A stretch of 41,453 bases of DNA from Gammaproteobacteria bacterium. Its GTDB lineage: Bacteria; Pseudomonadota; Gammaproteobacteria; Steroidobacterales; Steroidobacteraceae. The stretch covers positions 1-41,453 of the forward strand of contig PLUE01000074.1 in assembly GCA_003164785.1 (NCBI GenBank), written 5' to 3'. Below are positions 33,424 to 41,190 of the stretch, piece after piece (the stretch's first letter is position 1; every line of letters begins with the position of its first letter). A program made the translations under genes and the position numbers. The notes below the pieces were generated by a model. It saw only the letters and a list, made by a program, of their open reading frames with translations, did not search any database and was not told where the DNA came from.

Positions 33424-33683
33424 CAGCGCGCTTGTCGTCGAGCCTTCACCTGCGCGATGGCCTCCTGGCGAATCTCATTCCAATCGGCCGGCGTCAATTC
33501 CGTTTCGGCGCTCTGCAGTCCTTCGAGGAGTAGCGCCTCCAAGCGCTCTTCGGCCTTGCGCTTCTCATCGGCCCGAATCAGCTCGCGCACGTACTCGCTG
33601 GCGCTGCTATAGCGGCCGGCGGCGATCTGTCCGTCGACGAAATCTTTGAGCGGCTCGGGAAGGGAAATATTCATGCTCTGCAT
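33423..33683 (-). CDS. parD: ParD-family antitoxin
   Basis: 86 residues from ATG 33683, preceded by GGAGG at 9 bp; the longer upstream frame runs through the operator and is rejected. The N-terminal ribbon-helix-helix is clear (NISLPEPLKDFVDGQIAAGR, then YSSASEYVRELIRADEKR). The C-terminal acidic tail binds the toxin. It represses its own promoter together with ParE; a matching operator lies 34 bp upstream. Confidence 0.9.
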   Translation of the reverse strand: MQSMNISLPEPLKDFVDGQIAAGRYSSASEYVRELIRADEKRKAEERLEALLLEGLQSAETELTPADWNEIRQEAIAQVKARRQAR

Positions 33684-33716
33684 CGGGGACCTCCAGACAA
33701 GCATTGAACCACCGAC

Positions 33717-33742
33717 TGCCATCAAATGGCAAGAACTGCCAT
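33717..33742. promoter_or_regulatory. ParD operator
   Basis: TGCCAT-CAA-ATGGCA (33717-33731) is a perfect 6-bp-arm dyad, followed after 5 bp by a third half-site TGCCAT (33737-33742). It lies just upstream of the parD start, as expected for cooperative binding of ribbon-helix-helix dimers. Confidence 0.75.
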
Positions 33743-33901
33743 TGTAGGCTGTCACGGTGCGCGGTGGCGCGTCTGCGATTCAATTTCCGACGGCCTAGCC
33801 ACCAATCCCTCAGAGTTTCTGAAGTTTGCAGCTTCCGCCTTCGCTAATCGAGGCAGGCGGCGATAATCACATGGTCGACGCCGGGGGAGAGGTTGACTCA
33901 A

Positions 33902-33932
33902 TGATAATGTAATGTAATGCATCATATTATCA
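33902..33932. promoter_or_regulatory. Inverted repeat before the second KfrA-like gene
   Basis: TGATAAT (33902-33908) and ATTATCA (33926-33932) around a 17-bp AT-rich spacer containing two ATGTAATG-type steps. It ends directly at the first possible start codon. Placement parallels the operator of the intact KfrA-like gene at 18580, though the sequence differs. Confidence 0.5.
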
Positions 33933-34332
33933 ATGGTGATTCCCATGGCACGCCGGGCAATGGTGACGGATGAGACGGTGACTCACGCAGTGGAAGCGCT
34001 CTTTGCCGAGAAACTCGATCCCACCGTCGAGCGGGTGCGCGCCAAGCTCGGTGGCGGCAGCTACACGACCATTAATCGGGTTCTGGCGGCCGTCCTGCAG
34101 AATCGGCAGTCGCAGGCGACGCAGATCAGCGATGTGCCCCCGACCTTATCGAGATCGGCCAACGTGCCGTCGGCGCCATCTACGCTGCCGTGCAACGGCA
34201 GGCGGCTAGCAAGATCGAGTTGATCGAGACGGACTCCCGGAAGCAGATCGATGCGGCGAATCACGCCCGGGCCGAGGCGGCGCTCGAGATCGAACGCCTC
34301 GAACGCGAAGTCGAGCAGGCCGCCGAGTCATT
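33933..34332 (+). pseudogene. Second KfrA-like gene, frameshifted and truncated
   Basis: The first frame (from ATG 33933 or 33945) encodes a KfrA_N-like domain: VTDETVTHAVEALFAEKLDP, then TVERVRAKLGGGSYTTINRV. At a run of five C (about 34137-34142) the frame is lost. The next frame continues naturally as PDLIEIGQRAVGAIYAAVQR, then QAASKIELIETDSRKQIDAA and a short Glu/Arg-rich coiled coil ending LEREVEQAAES. After that it joins unrelated sequence. Slippage at the C run plus a downstream deletion explains the state. The long coiled coil normal for the family is missing. Confidence 0.7.
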
Positions 34333-34673
34333 ACCCCCTGACCCGCTTTGCCGGTCAACGGGTGCGCAGCGCCGAAGTCATCGTGGAAATGCTGAAGGGT
34401 CGCCCGCTCGCGGTACTGCGCTCCGTCTTCACGATGTTGACGTTTGACAGCGATGGATCGTTGGTATCGCCACTGCGGGATCCCCATATACGAGCCCGCG
34501 CCGAGTTGGCGCTCGCGCTTGATTCGCCGAAACCGCGCGCGAGCGTTGCAGACGCCAGCATCCAATTCGTCGCTCGAGGCGGTCAATGGAAGCCGACGCC
34601 GGCCCTCGCGCGGCGTATCGAGCAAGTCGCCTTGGGACGGCTTAAATGCCCTCGGTTGTCGCCCACCCCCTGA
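34327..34673 (+). pseudogene. Unidentified C-terminal gene remnant
   Basis: An open frame without its own start, fused to the end of the broken KfrA-like gene. It reads RFAGQRVRSAEVIVEMLKGR, then LAVLRSVFTMLTFDSDGSLV, and ends with a basic ARRIEQVALGRLKCPRLSPTP. Composition and phrasing look like real protein, but I recognise no family. Likely the tail of a gene whose front was removed by the same deletion that truncated the KfrA-like gene. Confidence 0.35.
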
Positions 34674-34733
34674 CTCAGCGGCCAATGACGGCTTACCTCG
34701 GCCCACAGGAGTCGTTCAGACTGAGGCGCTATC

Positions 34734-34896
34734 GAAAATCAGTCCGGTTCTGCTTGGCAAAAATAGTCCACCGCAACGATAGTATCGTGTGTTGCAAGAG
34801 CTTCTGCCGGCTTCGCCGGCAGGCTGCGCCTGGGATGAATTTGGAAGAGGATCCGCGATTGGAAAAGTAAACTTCAGCGCTTGCCAAAATCAGTCC
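34734..34896 (+). repeat. Three direct repeats left of HigBA
   Basis: Three similar sites in the same orientation: GAAAATCAGTCC (34734-34745), TTGGCAAAAATAGTCC (34754-34769) and TTGCCAAAATCAGTCC (34881-34896). Matching sites in opposite orientation lie right of HigBA at 35875-35914. Spaced end repeats like these are typical of transposase-binding ends of Tn7/tni-type elements. The sequence differs from the main island ends, so a different element is implied. Confidence 0.5.
34805..34821. repeat. GC-rich hairpin
   Basis: TGCCGGC-TTC-GCCGGCA, a perfect 7-bp stem with a 3-base loop. No T-run follows. It lies in the gap (34674-35170) that otherwise holds only the end-like repeats. Confidence 0.45.
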
Positions 34897-35170
34897 TCTT
34901 GACAGCCGACAGAACACTATCGGAAACTTTGCACGGGATTACTCGTGATCCGATTGCGCCCTCTCGGCGTGTGAAGTGGACCGGTCCCGATGTGGGGCCA
35001 ACGCACACAATAGGCATTCCAATCACAAGGCGAGTTTGAAGCGTTCGCGCGCGCGAAATCTCAAAGCAGGAAAATCAGATGATAATCGGTGCGTAACCTG
35101 CTGATAATTCTGAGCCCCTGAAACTGAATTCATAGAAGGATGTTTAGAGAGAGCCGCTATCAGTCATCAC

Positions 35171-35199
35171 TTGTTGCGCGATGCGCAACACGCTATACT
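35171..35199 (+). promoter_or_regulatory. HigBA promoter with overlapping operator
   Basis: TTGTTG (35171-35176), a 17-bp spacer and TATACT (35194-35199) make a strong promoter. The palindrome TGTTGCGC-GAT-GCGCAACA (35172-35190) fills the spacer, so a bound HigA would block RNA polymerase. The expected transcript starts at about 35205, right at the toxin ATG, implying leaderless or near-leaderless translation. Confidence 0.75.
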
Positions 35200-35204
35200 T
35201 GCTC

Positions 35205-35483
35205 ATGATCCAATCGTTCCGGCACAAGGGACTACTCAGGTTCTACGAGTCGGGGAGCAAAGCCGGCATCCAGCCGCATCACGCGAAGCGGCTTCGGATG
35301 CAATTGGTGGCGCTCGACACGGCGCAGATTATCGATGATATGAACATCGCTGGCTTTCGGCTTCATCCACTCAAGGGCGAGGAGAAGGGTCGTTGGTCGA
35401 TTTGGGTCAATGGAAACTGGCGACTGACGTTTGAATTCCGAGATGGGCATGCATATGTCCTGGATTACGAGGACTACCACTGA
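35205..35483 (+). CDS. higB: HigB-family toxin
   Basis: 92 residues from ATG 35205. The in-frame ATG at 35181 lies upstream of the -10 box and cannot be used. Family features are IQSFRHKGLLRFYESGSKAG at the start, then MQLVALDTAQIIDDM, and the strands GRWSIWVNGNWRLTFEF and GHAYVLDYEDYH. HigB cuts mRNA on translating ribosomes. The toxin precedes the antitoxin, the usual order for higBA, and its stop overlaps the antitoxin start by one base (TGATG). Confidence 0.92.
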   Translation: MIQSFRHKGLLRFYESGSKAGIQPHHAKRLRMQLVALDTAQIIDDMNIAGFRLHPLKGEEKGRWSIWVNGNWRLTFEFRDGHAYVLDYEDYH

Positions 35484-35776
35484 TGGCAATGCATAACCCC
35501 CCCCACCCAGGCGAATTCATCAGCTCGGTATACCTCGAGCCCAACGACATCAGTGGTCGCGAGCTGGCTACCACGCTGGGTGTCGCAACCTCCACATTGA
35601 GCCGCGTTTTGAAGGGCAGCAGCGCGGTCAGCCCCGAGATGGCATTGCGCCTTTCAAAAGCGTTGGGACGAACCCCGGAAAGCTGGCTCGCCATGCAATA
35701 TCAATACGACCTTTGGCGGGCCAAACAGCATGTGGATCTGGGGCGAGTCGGCAAGGTCCGGCTGACGGCACAATGA
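35483..35776 (+). CDS. higA: HigA-family antitoxin
   Basis: 97 residues. Starts with the HigA signature NPPHPGEFISSVYLEP, followed by a helix-turn-helix of the XRE type (ISGRELATTLGVATSTLSRV) and LSKALGRTPESWLAMQYQYD. It neutralises HigB and represses the promoter at 35171 by binding the spacer palindrome. Translationally coupled to higB. Confidence 0.93.
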   Translation: MAMHNPPHPGEFISSVYLEPNDISGRELATTLGVATSTLSRVLKGSSAVSPEMALRLSKALGRTPESWLAMQYQYDLWRAKQHVDLGRVGKVRLTAQ

Positions 35777-35874
35777 CGCTGAGTCCTTGCTCGAACGCGT
35801 GGAGATTCGGTTCGTTCACAAAACACAAGCTGCGCTTGAGCGGGATTGTGCGCGGGATCGTGTAACTCGCCTGG

Positions 35875-35914
35875 CCTGATTTTGCCGAGCATACCCGGAC
35901 TTATTCTGCCAAGC
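35875..35914 (-). repeat. Two opposite-oriented repeats right of HigBA
   Basis: Read on the minus strand: TTGGCAGAATAAGTCC (within 35897-35914) and CTCGGCAAAATCAGG (35875-35889). They match the three plus-strand sites at 34734-34896 and face them, so HigBA lies between inverted sets of similar sites about 1.1 kb apart. The rest of the 35777-36102 gap shows no gene. Confidence 0.45.
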
Positions 35915-36102
35915 GCCGCAGCGCGTTCAGATTCACTTTCGGCCGAACCCGGTCATTCGACTTGCTGAAATGCCTTCCGGATTGCGGTCATTCACAGGAG
36001 GTTTGACGGGCCTGGCGGTAACTGATTCTATTGAAATCTGTCCGAATAAAAGTCGCCGTCCTTCCTGATCAATGATCGCCTGGCACCGTGACACGCTCCA
36101 GT

Positions 36103-37647
36103 CTACGGTACCTCGCAACGAAAGGTGCTGGCATCGTCCGTGCTGCCGTGCCCCGAATATTTCGCTATCTTCGGATAGGCACATAGTGGTCGGGTACGGG
36201 CCGGCTGGCCGGGCGGGTTGCTGGCAATGAGGCGCTCGGGTGGGGTACCGGTCTGCGCCCACTGATCGATCGCGCCGATCATGTCGATGCTCGAAGGTCC
36301 GCTGCCGCCGCCACAATGACCCATTCCGGGCACCATAAAAAGGCGGACGTCTGCGCGCGCTTCGCGCGCACCGATGTCCTTGACGAGCGCCTGGTAGAAA
36401 TTGACGGTCGACTGTGAAGGGATCAGTCCGTCGGCCCAGCCATGCGAAAGCAAAAGCTTGCGATTGCCCGCGAAGAAACGTTTGAGCCCCGTGGGCGGCA
36501 CGTCGAGCGCATCGCTCCCATAGGCCATCGCGCGCGCGGTATCGCGGTCGTAATCGAAGCTGCGGAAGTCCCACGAGGGATCGTTGAACACCGGACCGCG
36601 AAAGAAGCTTGTCGCCACTGGGAAGGGCTCCTTTCCCATCGTCAGCACCGGCATCTGCGCCTCACCGCCCACAGACAGCCCGGGGTATATCTGTTTGCCT
36701 GTCCGTGGGTTCTTCGGACCGGCATAGATGGCGCGCAGCGCTGTTACCTGCGGTGCGGTCAGGCAATCTGGTGCATCGCCGTTCTTGCACTGGAGCGCAG
36801 CCGGGTCGAAGTGACAGGCGGGTGGGCTGGTGATAATGCCATCCTTGACCCCGTCATTGGCATCGCAAGCCTCGAGTACGGCCTTCTGCACCAGCGCGTA
36901 CTTCGGGAGCGGGATGCTGCTTGCCGGATCCTTCTCCGTGGCGGCGCCGGTCCACAATGACATCACCATCAGGGGCACCATTTGATTGGCGGGCGCCATG
37001 GCGGAAATGGCGTCGTAGTCCTCGGGATAGCGGTACGCCTCCATCAACCCGATGCGCCCTCCCGTGGAACAGCTGGCGTAGACTGAACGGCTCGGAGCGC
37101 TTCCGTAAAAAGCGCTGATGGTCGTTTTGGCAGCGATGGCCGTCTCATGCACCGCGCGGTGCCCAAAATCGATAAGCTTCTCGGGGTGATCGACCAGAAA
37201 CGTACCATCCAGGGGGCTGCCTTGATGGCCCACATCGGAAGCCGCGGTTGCGTAGCCGCGTGAGAGCGGCGTGACCATGTCGCCGTAGGCGATGGAACCT
37301 GCCCAGACACCATTGCCGCCGCCGACGAACTTCCCGTTCCAGCCCGAGAGCGGCATCCAGACCTCGAACCGTATGTCTGAATCCGCGGTCGGTTTGCTCG
37401 TCCCCGCGACCCGGCAGAACGCCGGCAGGGAAGCAAAATTCACGGGCGCGCCGCCAGGACCGCCTCCCCCTCCGGGCAGTTTGAACCCGCCAGCTGGCAC
37501 TTCAGCGGCGAGCGTGATGGTGGTATGCGGGATCTTCAGTTCCTGCGCGAGGGCTGCACACGAGACGGCAGCGAGCGAAGGCGGTGCAGCGAGTACGACC
37601 ACTGCGGTCGCGAGCGGCAGCCATGGATGAAGCGAATAGTTGTTCAT
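36103..37647 (-). CDS. Tannase/feruloyl esterase family protein
   Basis: 514 residues from ATG 37647, with AGGGGGA upstream; a 34-residue extension is rejected. A signal peptide (LATAVVVLAAPPSLAA) is followed by the tannase fold with the CS-D-HC motif: Cys193-Ser194 in ASCSTGGRIGL, Asp in HGWADGLIPSQS and His-Cys in GMGHCGGG. The two cysteines usually form a disulfide that joins the active-site serine and histidine. The family hydrolyses galloyl, feruloyl and related aromatic esters outside the cytoplasm. A Gly/Pro-rich stretch near residues 58-68 is unusual but lies in a surface loop region. It stands alone between HigBA and tniQ as likely cargo. Confidence 0.92.
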   Translation of the reverse strand: MNNYSLHPWLPLATAVVVLAAPPSLAAVSCAALAQELKIPHTTITLAAEVPAGGFKLPGGGGGPGGAPVNFASLPAFCRVAGTSKPTADSDIRFEVWMPLSGWNGKFVGGGNGVWAGSIAYGDMVTPLSRGYATAASDVGHQGSPLDGTFLVDHPEKLIDFGHRAVHETAIAAKTTISAFYGSAPSRSVYASCSTGGRIGLMEAYRYPEDYDAISAMAPANQMVPLMVMSLWTGAATEKDPASSIPLPKYALVQKAVLEACDANDGVKDGIITSPPACHFDPAALQCKNGDAPDCLTAPQVTALRAIYAGPKNPRTGKQIYPGLSVGGEAQMPVLTMGKEPFPVATSFFRGPVFNDPSWDFRSFDYDRDTARAMAYGSDALDVPPTGLKRFFAGNRKLLLSHGWADGLIPSQSTVNFYQALVKDIGAREARADVRLFMVPGMGHCGGGSGPSSIDMIGAIDQWAQTGTPPERLIASNPPGQPARTRPLCAYPKIAKYSGHGSTDDASTFRCEVP

Positions 37648-37945
37648 AATTCCCCCTGAAGTGCCCACCATCGAGCGGCTAGTCAATTTGCAAATCATGT
37701 CAGGTTCGCACAGCCAATCCCACCATGATCTATTTCCGATATCGTTCACCGCCGTTCCTAATAGCGGTCCGTCGCGACTGTCTCAAATGGGTCGGTCGCG
37801 TCGCCGAGAGACCGGTACCTGGCGGCCAGACCTGTCGTTCAATTTGGAAATTTAACACCTCAGCCTTGGACCCGTCTGCCAGCAGTCAAAGCGGATCCAC
37901 TCCAGTCAACTGCGAGCGGCAAGTTTACGTCTGTTCCCATCGGCA

Positions 37946-38971
37946 TTACGCGGACAATTTCCCAAACACCCCGAGCCAGCGATCTCGCTCTTCACGAGGC
38001 CAACGATGCGCGAATCGTCGTTCTGGCTCGCGCAGCCAGCGGAGCGTCAAAAACTCGCGTACCGATTGCACGACCCGATCAGCGTATGCCGCCGACTCCG
38101 GTCTCTGGTAGAGGCAATTCCAAATGAGCGCGGCAAGATACGCCGCCGGAATCCGCATGCCAATGGTTCCAAGCGGATGATGAATGTTCGGCCATTGCAG
38201 TGCCTGATTATCCGTATCGTGCCACACCTGTTTCCACGATTGATCACAACCGAAAAGCCCCCGGTAGAGCAGGCAGGGGTAATCGGACCCCGCCATTACC
38301 ATCAGATCCCGGCCCACGACACTGTCCAGCATCACCGAATCGAACCAACGCTTCACGCCTCGTCCATTCTCCGACCGCGCGGTATCGGCCAGTCGAATTT
38401 GCGGGAGGGGTACCTCGCACACCACGGGATTGTCGCGAACCTGTCCCTCGTCCGTGGGCTCTCGACCGAATCGGGTCGGAAAATTGGTGATCCGCCCTGC
38501 GCTGTCCTTGCACTCGAAACCGCTGAAGCGCCCCAGGATGCACTCGTGCCGCGGACATTCAATCGTCCAGGCGTCGAGCCAAGCGCGCCGCATGTGAATG
38601 GTGCCGCGCACTTCGTCTTCCCGAAAACATTGAGGGCAATAGGCGTCGCGATAGGCCGGCGCCAACGTGGCCGGGCCCTTGAGGACCACCAGGTTAGTCA
38701 ATTCGGACAGTTGGAGTGGCGCCACGCTAGTGAGCGCCGTCAGAAAGGCAAGTGGAGGGTCCGTGTCCCAGTCCGTCGGCGCATCAATAAGCTCCGCACC
38801 GGCCGTGGCCAAAATGAATCGCATGAACGCGGAGCGGCTCGTGCAATAGGCACGGCTGCAACGCCAGATCCAGGATCCGAACGTTTCTTGCCGGTACGGC
38901 ATGGGGATATAGGGGATGGACGCTATTTTCTTCTCCCCGCCGGCATCAGTCCTGACATCGTGGGATCTCAT
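37946..38971 (-). CDS. tniQ: TniQ-family transposition protein
   Basis: 341 residues from ATG 38971, whose ATGA overlaps the tniB stop. The N-terminal TniQ domain begins IPYIPMPYRQETFGSWIWRC. A zinc-finger-like set Cys112/Cys115 (YCPQCFRE) and Cys139/His142 (IECPRHECIL) is complete. TniQ/TnsD-type proteins help choose the target site. No frameshift or deletion is visible, unlike its partners tniB and tniA. It is the third gene of a leftward tniA-tniB-tniQ unit, and the cargo starts beyond its 3' end. Confidence 0.88.
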   Translation of the reverse strand: MRSHDVRTDAGGEKKIASIPYIPMPYRQETFGSWIWRCSRAYCTSRSAFMRFILATAGAELIDAPTDWDTDPPLAFLTALTSVAPLQLSELTNLVVLKGPATLAPAYRDAYCPQCFREDEVRGTIHMRRAWLDAWTIECPRHECILGRFSGFECKDSAGRITNFPTRFGREPTDEGQVRDNPVVCEVPLPQIRLADTARSENGRGVKRWFDSVMLDSVVGRDLMVMAGSDYPCLLYRGLFGCDQSWKQVWHDTDNQALQWPNIHHPLGTIGMRIPAAYLAALIWNCLYQRPESAAYADRVVQSVREFLTLRWLREPERRFAHRWPREERDRWLGVFGKLSA

Positions 38972-39896
38972 GCCCGGGCTCGTCTCGGTTGCCGGCGCAT
39001 CGCTGTCACGCTGACCAAGGATTCGAGATCCTCGCGCCATGCCGGCAACAAGGACAGCGTCACCCGTTCGGTGCCCGTCTGGATCGCGGCGATCGCCGCG
39101 CTCTCGATCACTTGCTTGACTCCGTGCGTGATGCCCACCGCCCCCTGCCCCAGCGCGGATTCCCGCAACAGCGCCTCTTGCATGGCCGGTGTGTGGAGTG
39201 CGGACGGTCTTCGCAGCGGCAACGACCGCTCATAGGCCGTCAAGAACTGCGCGAAGGCGGGTCCAGGGGTCCAGCGCGGCAATCGAATGATCTGAAAGCG
39301 GGTCTGCAGTTGAGGCTCTGAAGGATGGTCTGTTCAAAACCGGGAATGCCGGCGCATACAACGCTCACTCGATTGGCCGTGGAGACCCATTTGATCCAGT
39401 CCCAGACCAGCGCTCGCGCGCTTCGGTCCAGGTTACTCAGGTGCAACGCCTCGTCGAAAATCACGAGGCGTGTCCCCAACTCGTGCAGTGCCCGGCGGAT
39501 GAGGTCGTCCCCATTGACCCGCGGCTGACACAGCGACACCGCCCGTGGCACACCGAGCGCCGTCAAGAGCGCCCGTTGAGAAACTCGGACATCGGGATGT
39601 AGGTCCAGGGTGCAATAAGCGACCAGTTTCGAGCCCGATTCCCCGGACTGCCGGTAGCGCCGTTCAATTTCTTCCATGAGAGTCGACTTGCCGCTGCCGG
39701 CCTCGCCCACGAGCGCCAAACACCGGGGTCGGATGCTGCCTGGCCGCGTGACGAAGGAATCCACCAACTCCAGAACGGAGTGGATGGCCCGAGTTGGAAT
39801 GAACCGATCCTTTTGGATGTGTCGTATCCGAACTTTGACCGAGGCGGCAAGGAGTTTGCGAGTGGGTTTATCGAGGTGGTCGTATGTCGGTGACAT
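38968..39896 (-). pseudogene. tniB: TniB-family AAA ATPase, frameshifted
   Basis: The first frame (from 39896) gives Walker A GEAGSGKST (residues 64-72), Walker B LVIFDEA (144-150) and the sensor region VSVVCAGIPGFEQTILQ. Near 39320 the reading continues in another frame as SEPQLQTRFQIIRLPRWTPG, then PAFAQFLTAYERSLPLRRPS, ending at 38968 and overlapping tniQ. TniB is the ATPase that activates the transposase and selects targets. A one-base indel is the simplest reading; programmed frameshifting cannot be excluded from sequence alone, but no strong slippery run is seen. Confidence 0.8.
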
Positions 39897-39900
39897 GTGC

Positions 39901-40478
39901 TTACTCCTTAACCGTGCAAGGGGGAATGGACTTCATGGGCGTGGACTTCACGGCCAGTACAGGACGCACTGGGGCCACCGCTGCGCGTTGCCACTCCTCA
40001 GTTCGGGCGACGCGCCGGGCGTCGCGCCAGCGACCCTTGACTCCGGATCGTGATTCGATCAAATCCCGATTCGCCCGGATCTCGGCCGCGATCTTCTCGG
40101 GATCTCGCGAGCGGCCGAACTCGATCTGACGTCTCCGACGTCCACCATCGTGGAGATGATGCGGTGCTCCTCTAACGCCCTCCCCCATACGGCATCGGAA
40201 TGCGCTGCGACCGGCCGATTCGCCTTAGTCGGAACCGCGATTTCCAATCCCGGAGGTGACCACGGGACCAGAGAGCCGACTGAGACGGCTTCCACTCGGT
40301 CATCCGCGGTGAATCGCACCAACACTCGATCCACGGCGAGCTGGGTCGCAATGACCGCGCGTTCATCGCCGAAACGCCACGATGATCCGGGGATGTAACT
40401 CAAAATCTGAGCGGGCGCCCGCAGAATCTCGGTCGCAGTGCCGGTCGAACTGAGTCTCTTGAGCTTGCGTCGCTTCAT
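39901..40478 (-). pseudogene. tniA: TniA-family DDE transposase remnant, core deleted
   Basis: About 190 codons, against 550-700 in intact TniA/TnsB-type transposases. The start (ATG 40478 with GGAG upstream) encodes KLKRLSSTGTATEILRAPAQ and an N-terminal domain with WRFGDERAVIATQLAVDRVL, then WGRALEEHRIISTMVD. Near 40135 the frame changes, and the sequence continues as RRRQIEFGRSRDPEKIAAEI to a C-terminal tail KSIPPCTVKE. The DDE catalytic domain is absent, so this copy cannot catalyse transposition. Identification rests on position next to tniB, orientation and N-terminal phrasing; a direct family match of the short parts is less certain. Confidence 0.55.
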
Positions 40479-40996
40479 GTCTATTTCTCCGTGAGGAGCC
40501 TTGAGTCCGAGCGGGCGGCAGCGGTCGGCCTTGCACAATCAACCGCCCATAAGCACCCCTCGGATGGCCCCGAAATTTTGTAAATCGATGGAGGGAGTGC
40601 TAGATTGCGAGCAGGAATCGTTCTGGATCCGCCCGCAAAACCGAATCGGCACCTGCCAGGGTGTCGACTCGGCGTAGCAATCCGATCAAGGTATGTTTAG
40701 TTTCTGGGCACGCGAACCTCCCTGGCAAAACAATGTGGCACCGAAATCAATCCCCGAAAGCCCACATAATTAAGCAAGAGGCGCTGCTATCGACAGGAAC
40801 CGACGAGATCGGTATCCCGGTGCCCTCGCATGCACATAAAGAGCGAAATTTGCCCTAGCGCCAGAATTGGCAGGGTCGGCAATCAATTCGTGAATCGACT
40901 TCGCTCTTCCGACGAATCCGATAATCCGTTCACGCTGCCTAAATTACAATGCGAATTTGCAAAGGGATCCTGAGCGGCTCCCCTTCAATCCAAAAG
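40479..40996. other. Intergenic DNA between tniA and the right end
   Basis: About 520 bp without a convincing gene. A 65-codon plus-strand frame (40661-40858) shows no family resemblance or ribosome-binding site. It probably holds the tniA promoter and end-proximal DNA. Confidence 0.45.
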
Positions 40997-41036
40997 TTCA
41001 TGTCCAACTGACCCAGAGTTCAAATGTTCGTGTCCG
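40997..41036 (+). repeat. Internal transposase-site-like repeats in plus orientation
   Basis: TTCATGTCCA (40997-41006) and TTCGTGTCCG (41027-41036), 30 bp apart, each preceded by AAAAG- or AAAATG-like sequence as at the left end. Their orientation is opposite to that expected for the right end, so they look like a second, inward-facing left-type end close to the right terminus. Confidence 0.5.
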
Positions 41037-41173
41037 AATCCCGCTTTTGCGTGGCAACGAGGACGCGCCACACGACAATCCGACCTCTGCGTGCATTACC
41101 GCAGCTAGAGAATTTCTCGATGGTTCCAGGCTCTTTTGCCGGTTTGAGTCGTCTGACGGGAAGGCTGGACACT

Positions 41174-41190
41174 AACTTTTGAACGGGACA
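41174..41190 (-). repeat. Right terminal inverted repeat
   Basis: Reverse complement of TGTCCCGTTCAAAAGTT, an exact 17-base match to 17487-17503; continuing inward it reads AGTGTCCAGCC, close to the left-end transposase site. It is followed at once by the direct-repeat copy starting at 41191. Confidence 0.65.

Larger units (their letters stand above)
17487..41190. mobile_element. 23.7-kb island bounded by tni-type terminal inverted repeats
   Basis: The left boundary starts TGTCCCGTTCAAAAGTT and the right boundary is its exact reverse complement, a 17-bp perfect pair with TGT...ACA ends; the match extends to 22 of 24 positions. tniA, tniB and tniQ homologues lie at the right end, tniA nearest the end and transcribed inward, as in Tn402/Tn5053-type elements. 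Five-base target duplications, usual for the family, are not seen (CACGA left, AGGGC right), so at least one boundary is rearranged. Cargo includes two tyrosine recombinases, two toxin-antitoxin pairs, hydrolases and a tannase. The transposase is deleted in its core, so autonomous movement is unlikely. Confidence 0.6.

Noticed and set aside
38006..39235. 409-codon plus-strand frame opposite tniQ/tniB
   Set aside because: Antisense to the zinc-finger-bearing TniQ frame; composition is His/Arg-rich shadow.
40661..40858. 65-codon plus-strand frame near the right end
   Set aside because: No ribosome-binding site, no family resemblance, in a region that otherwise looks intergenic.
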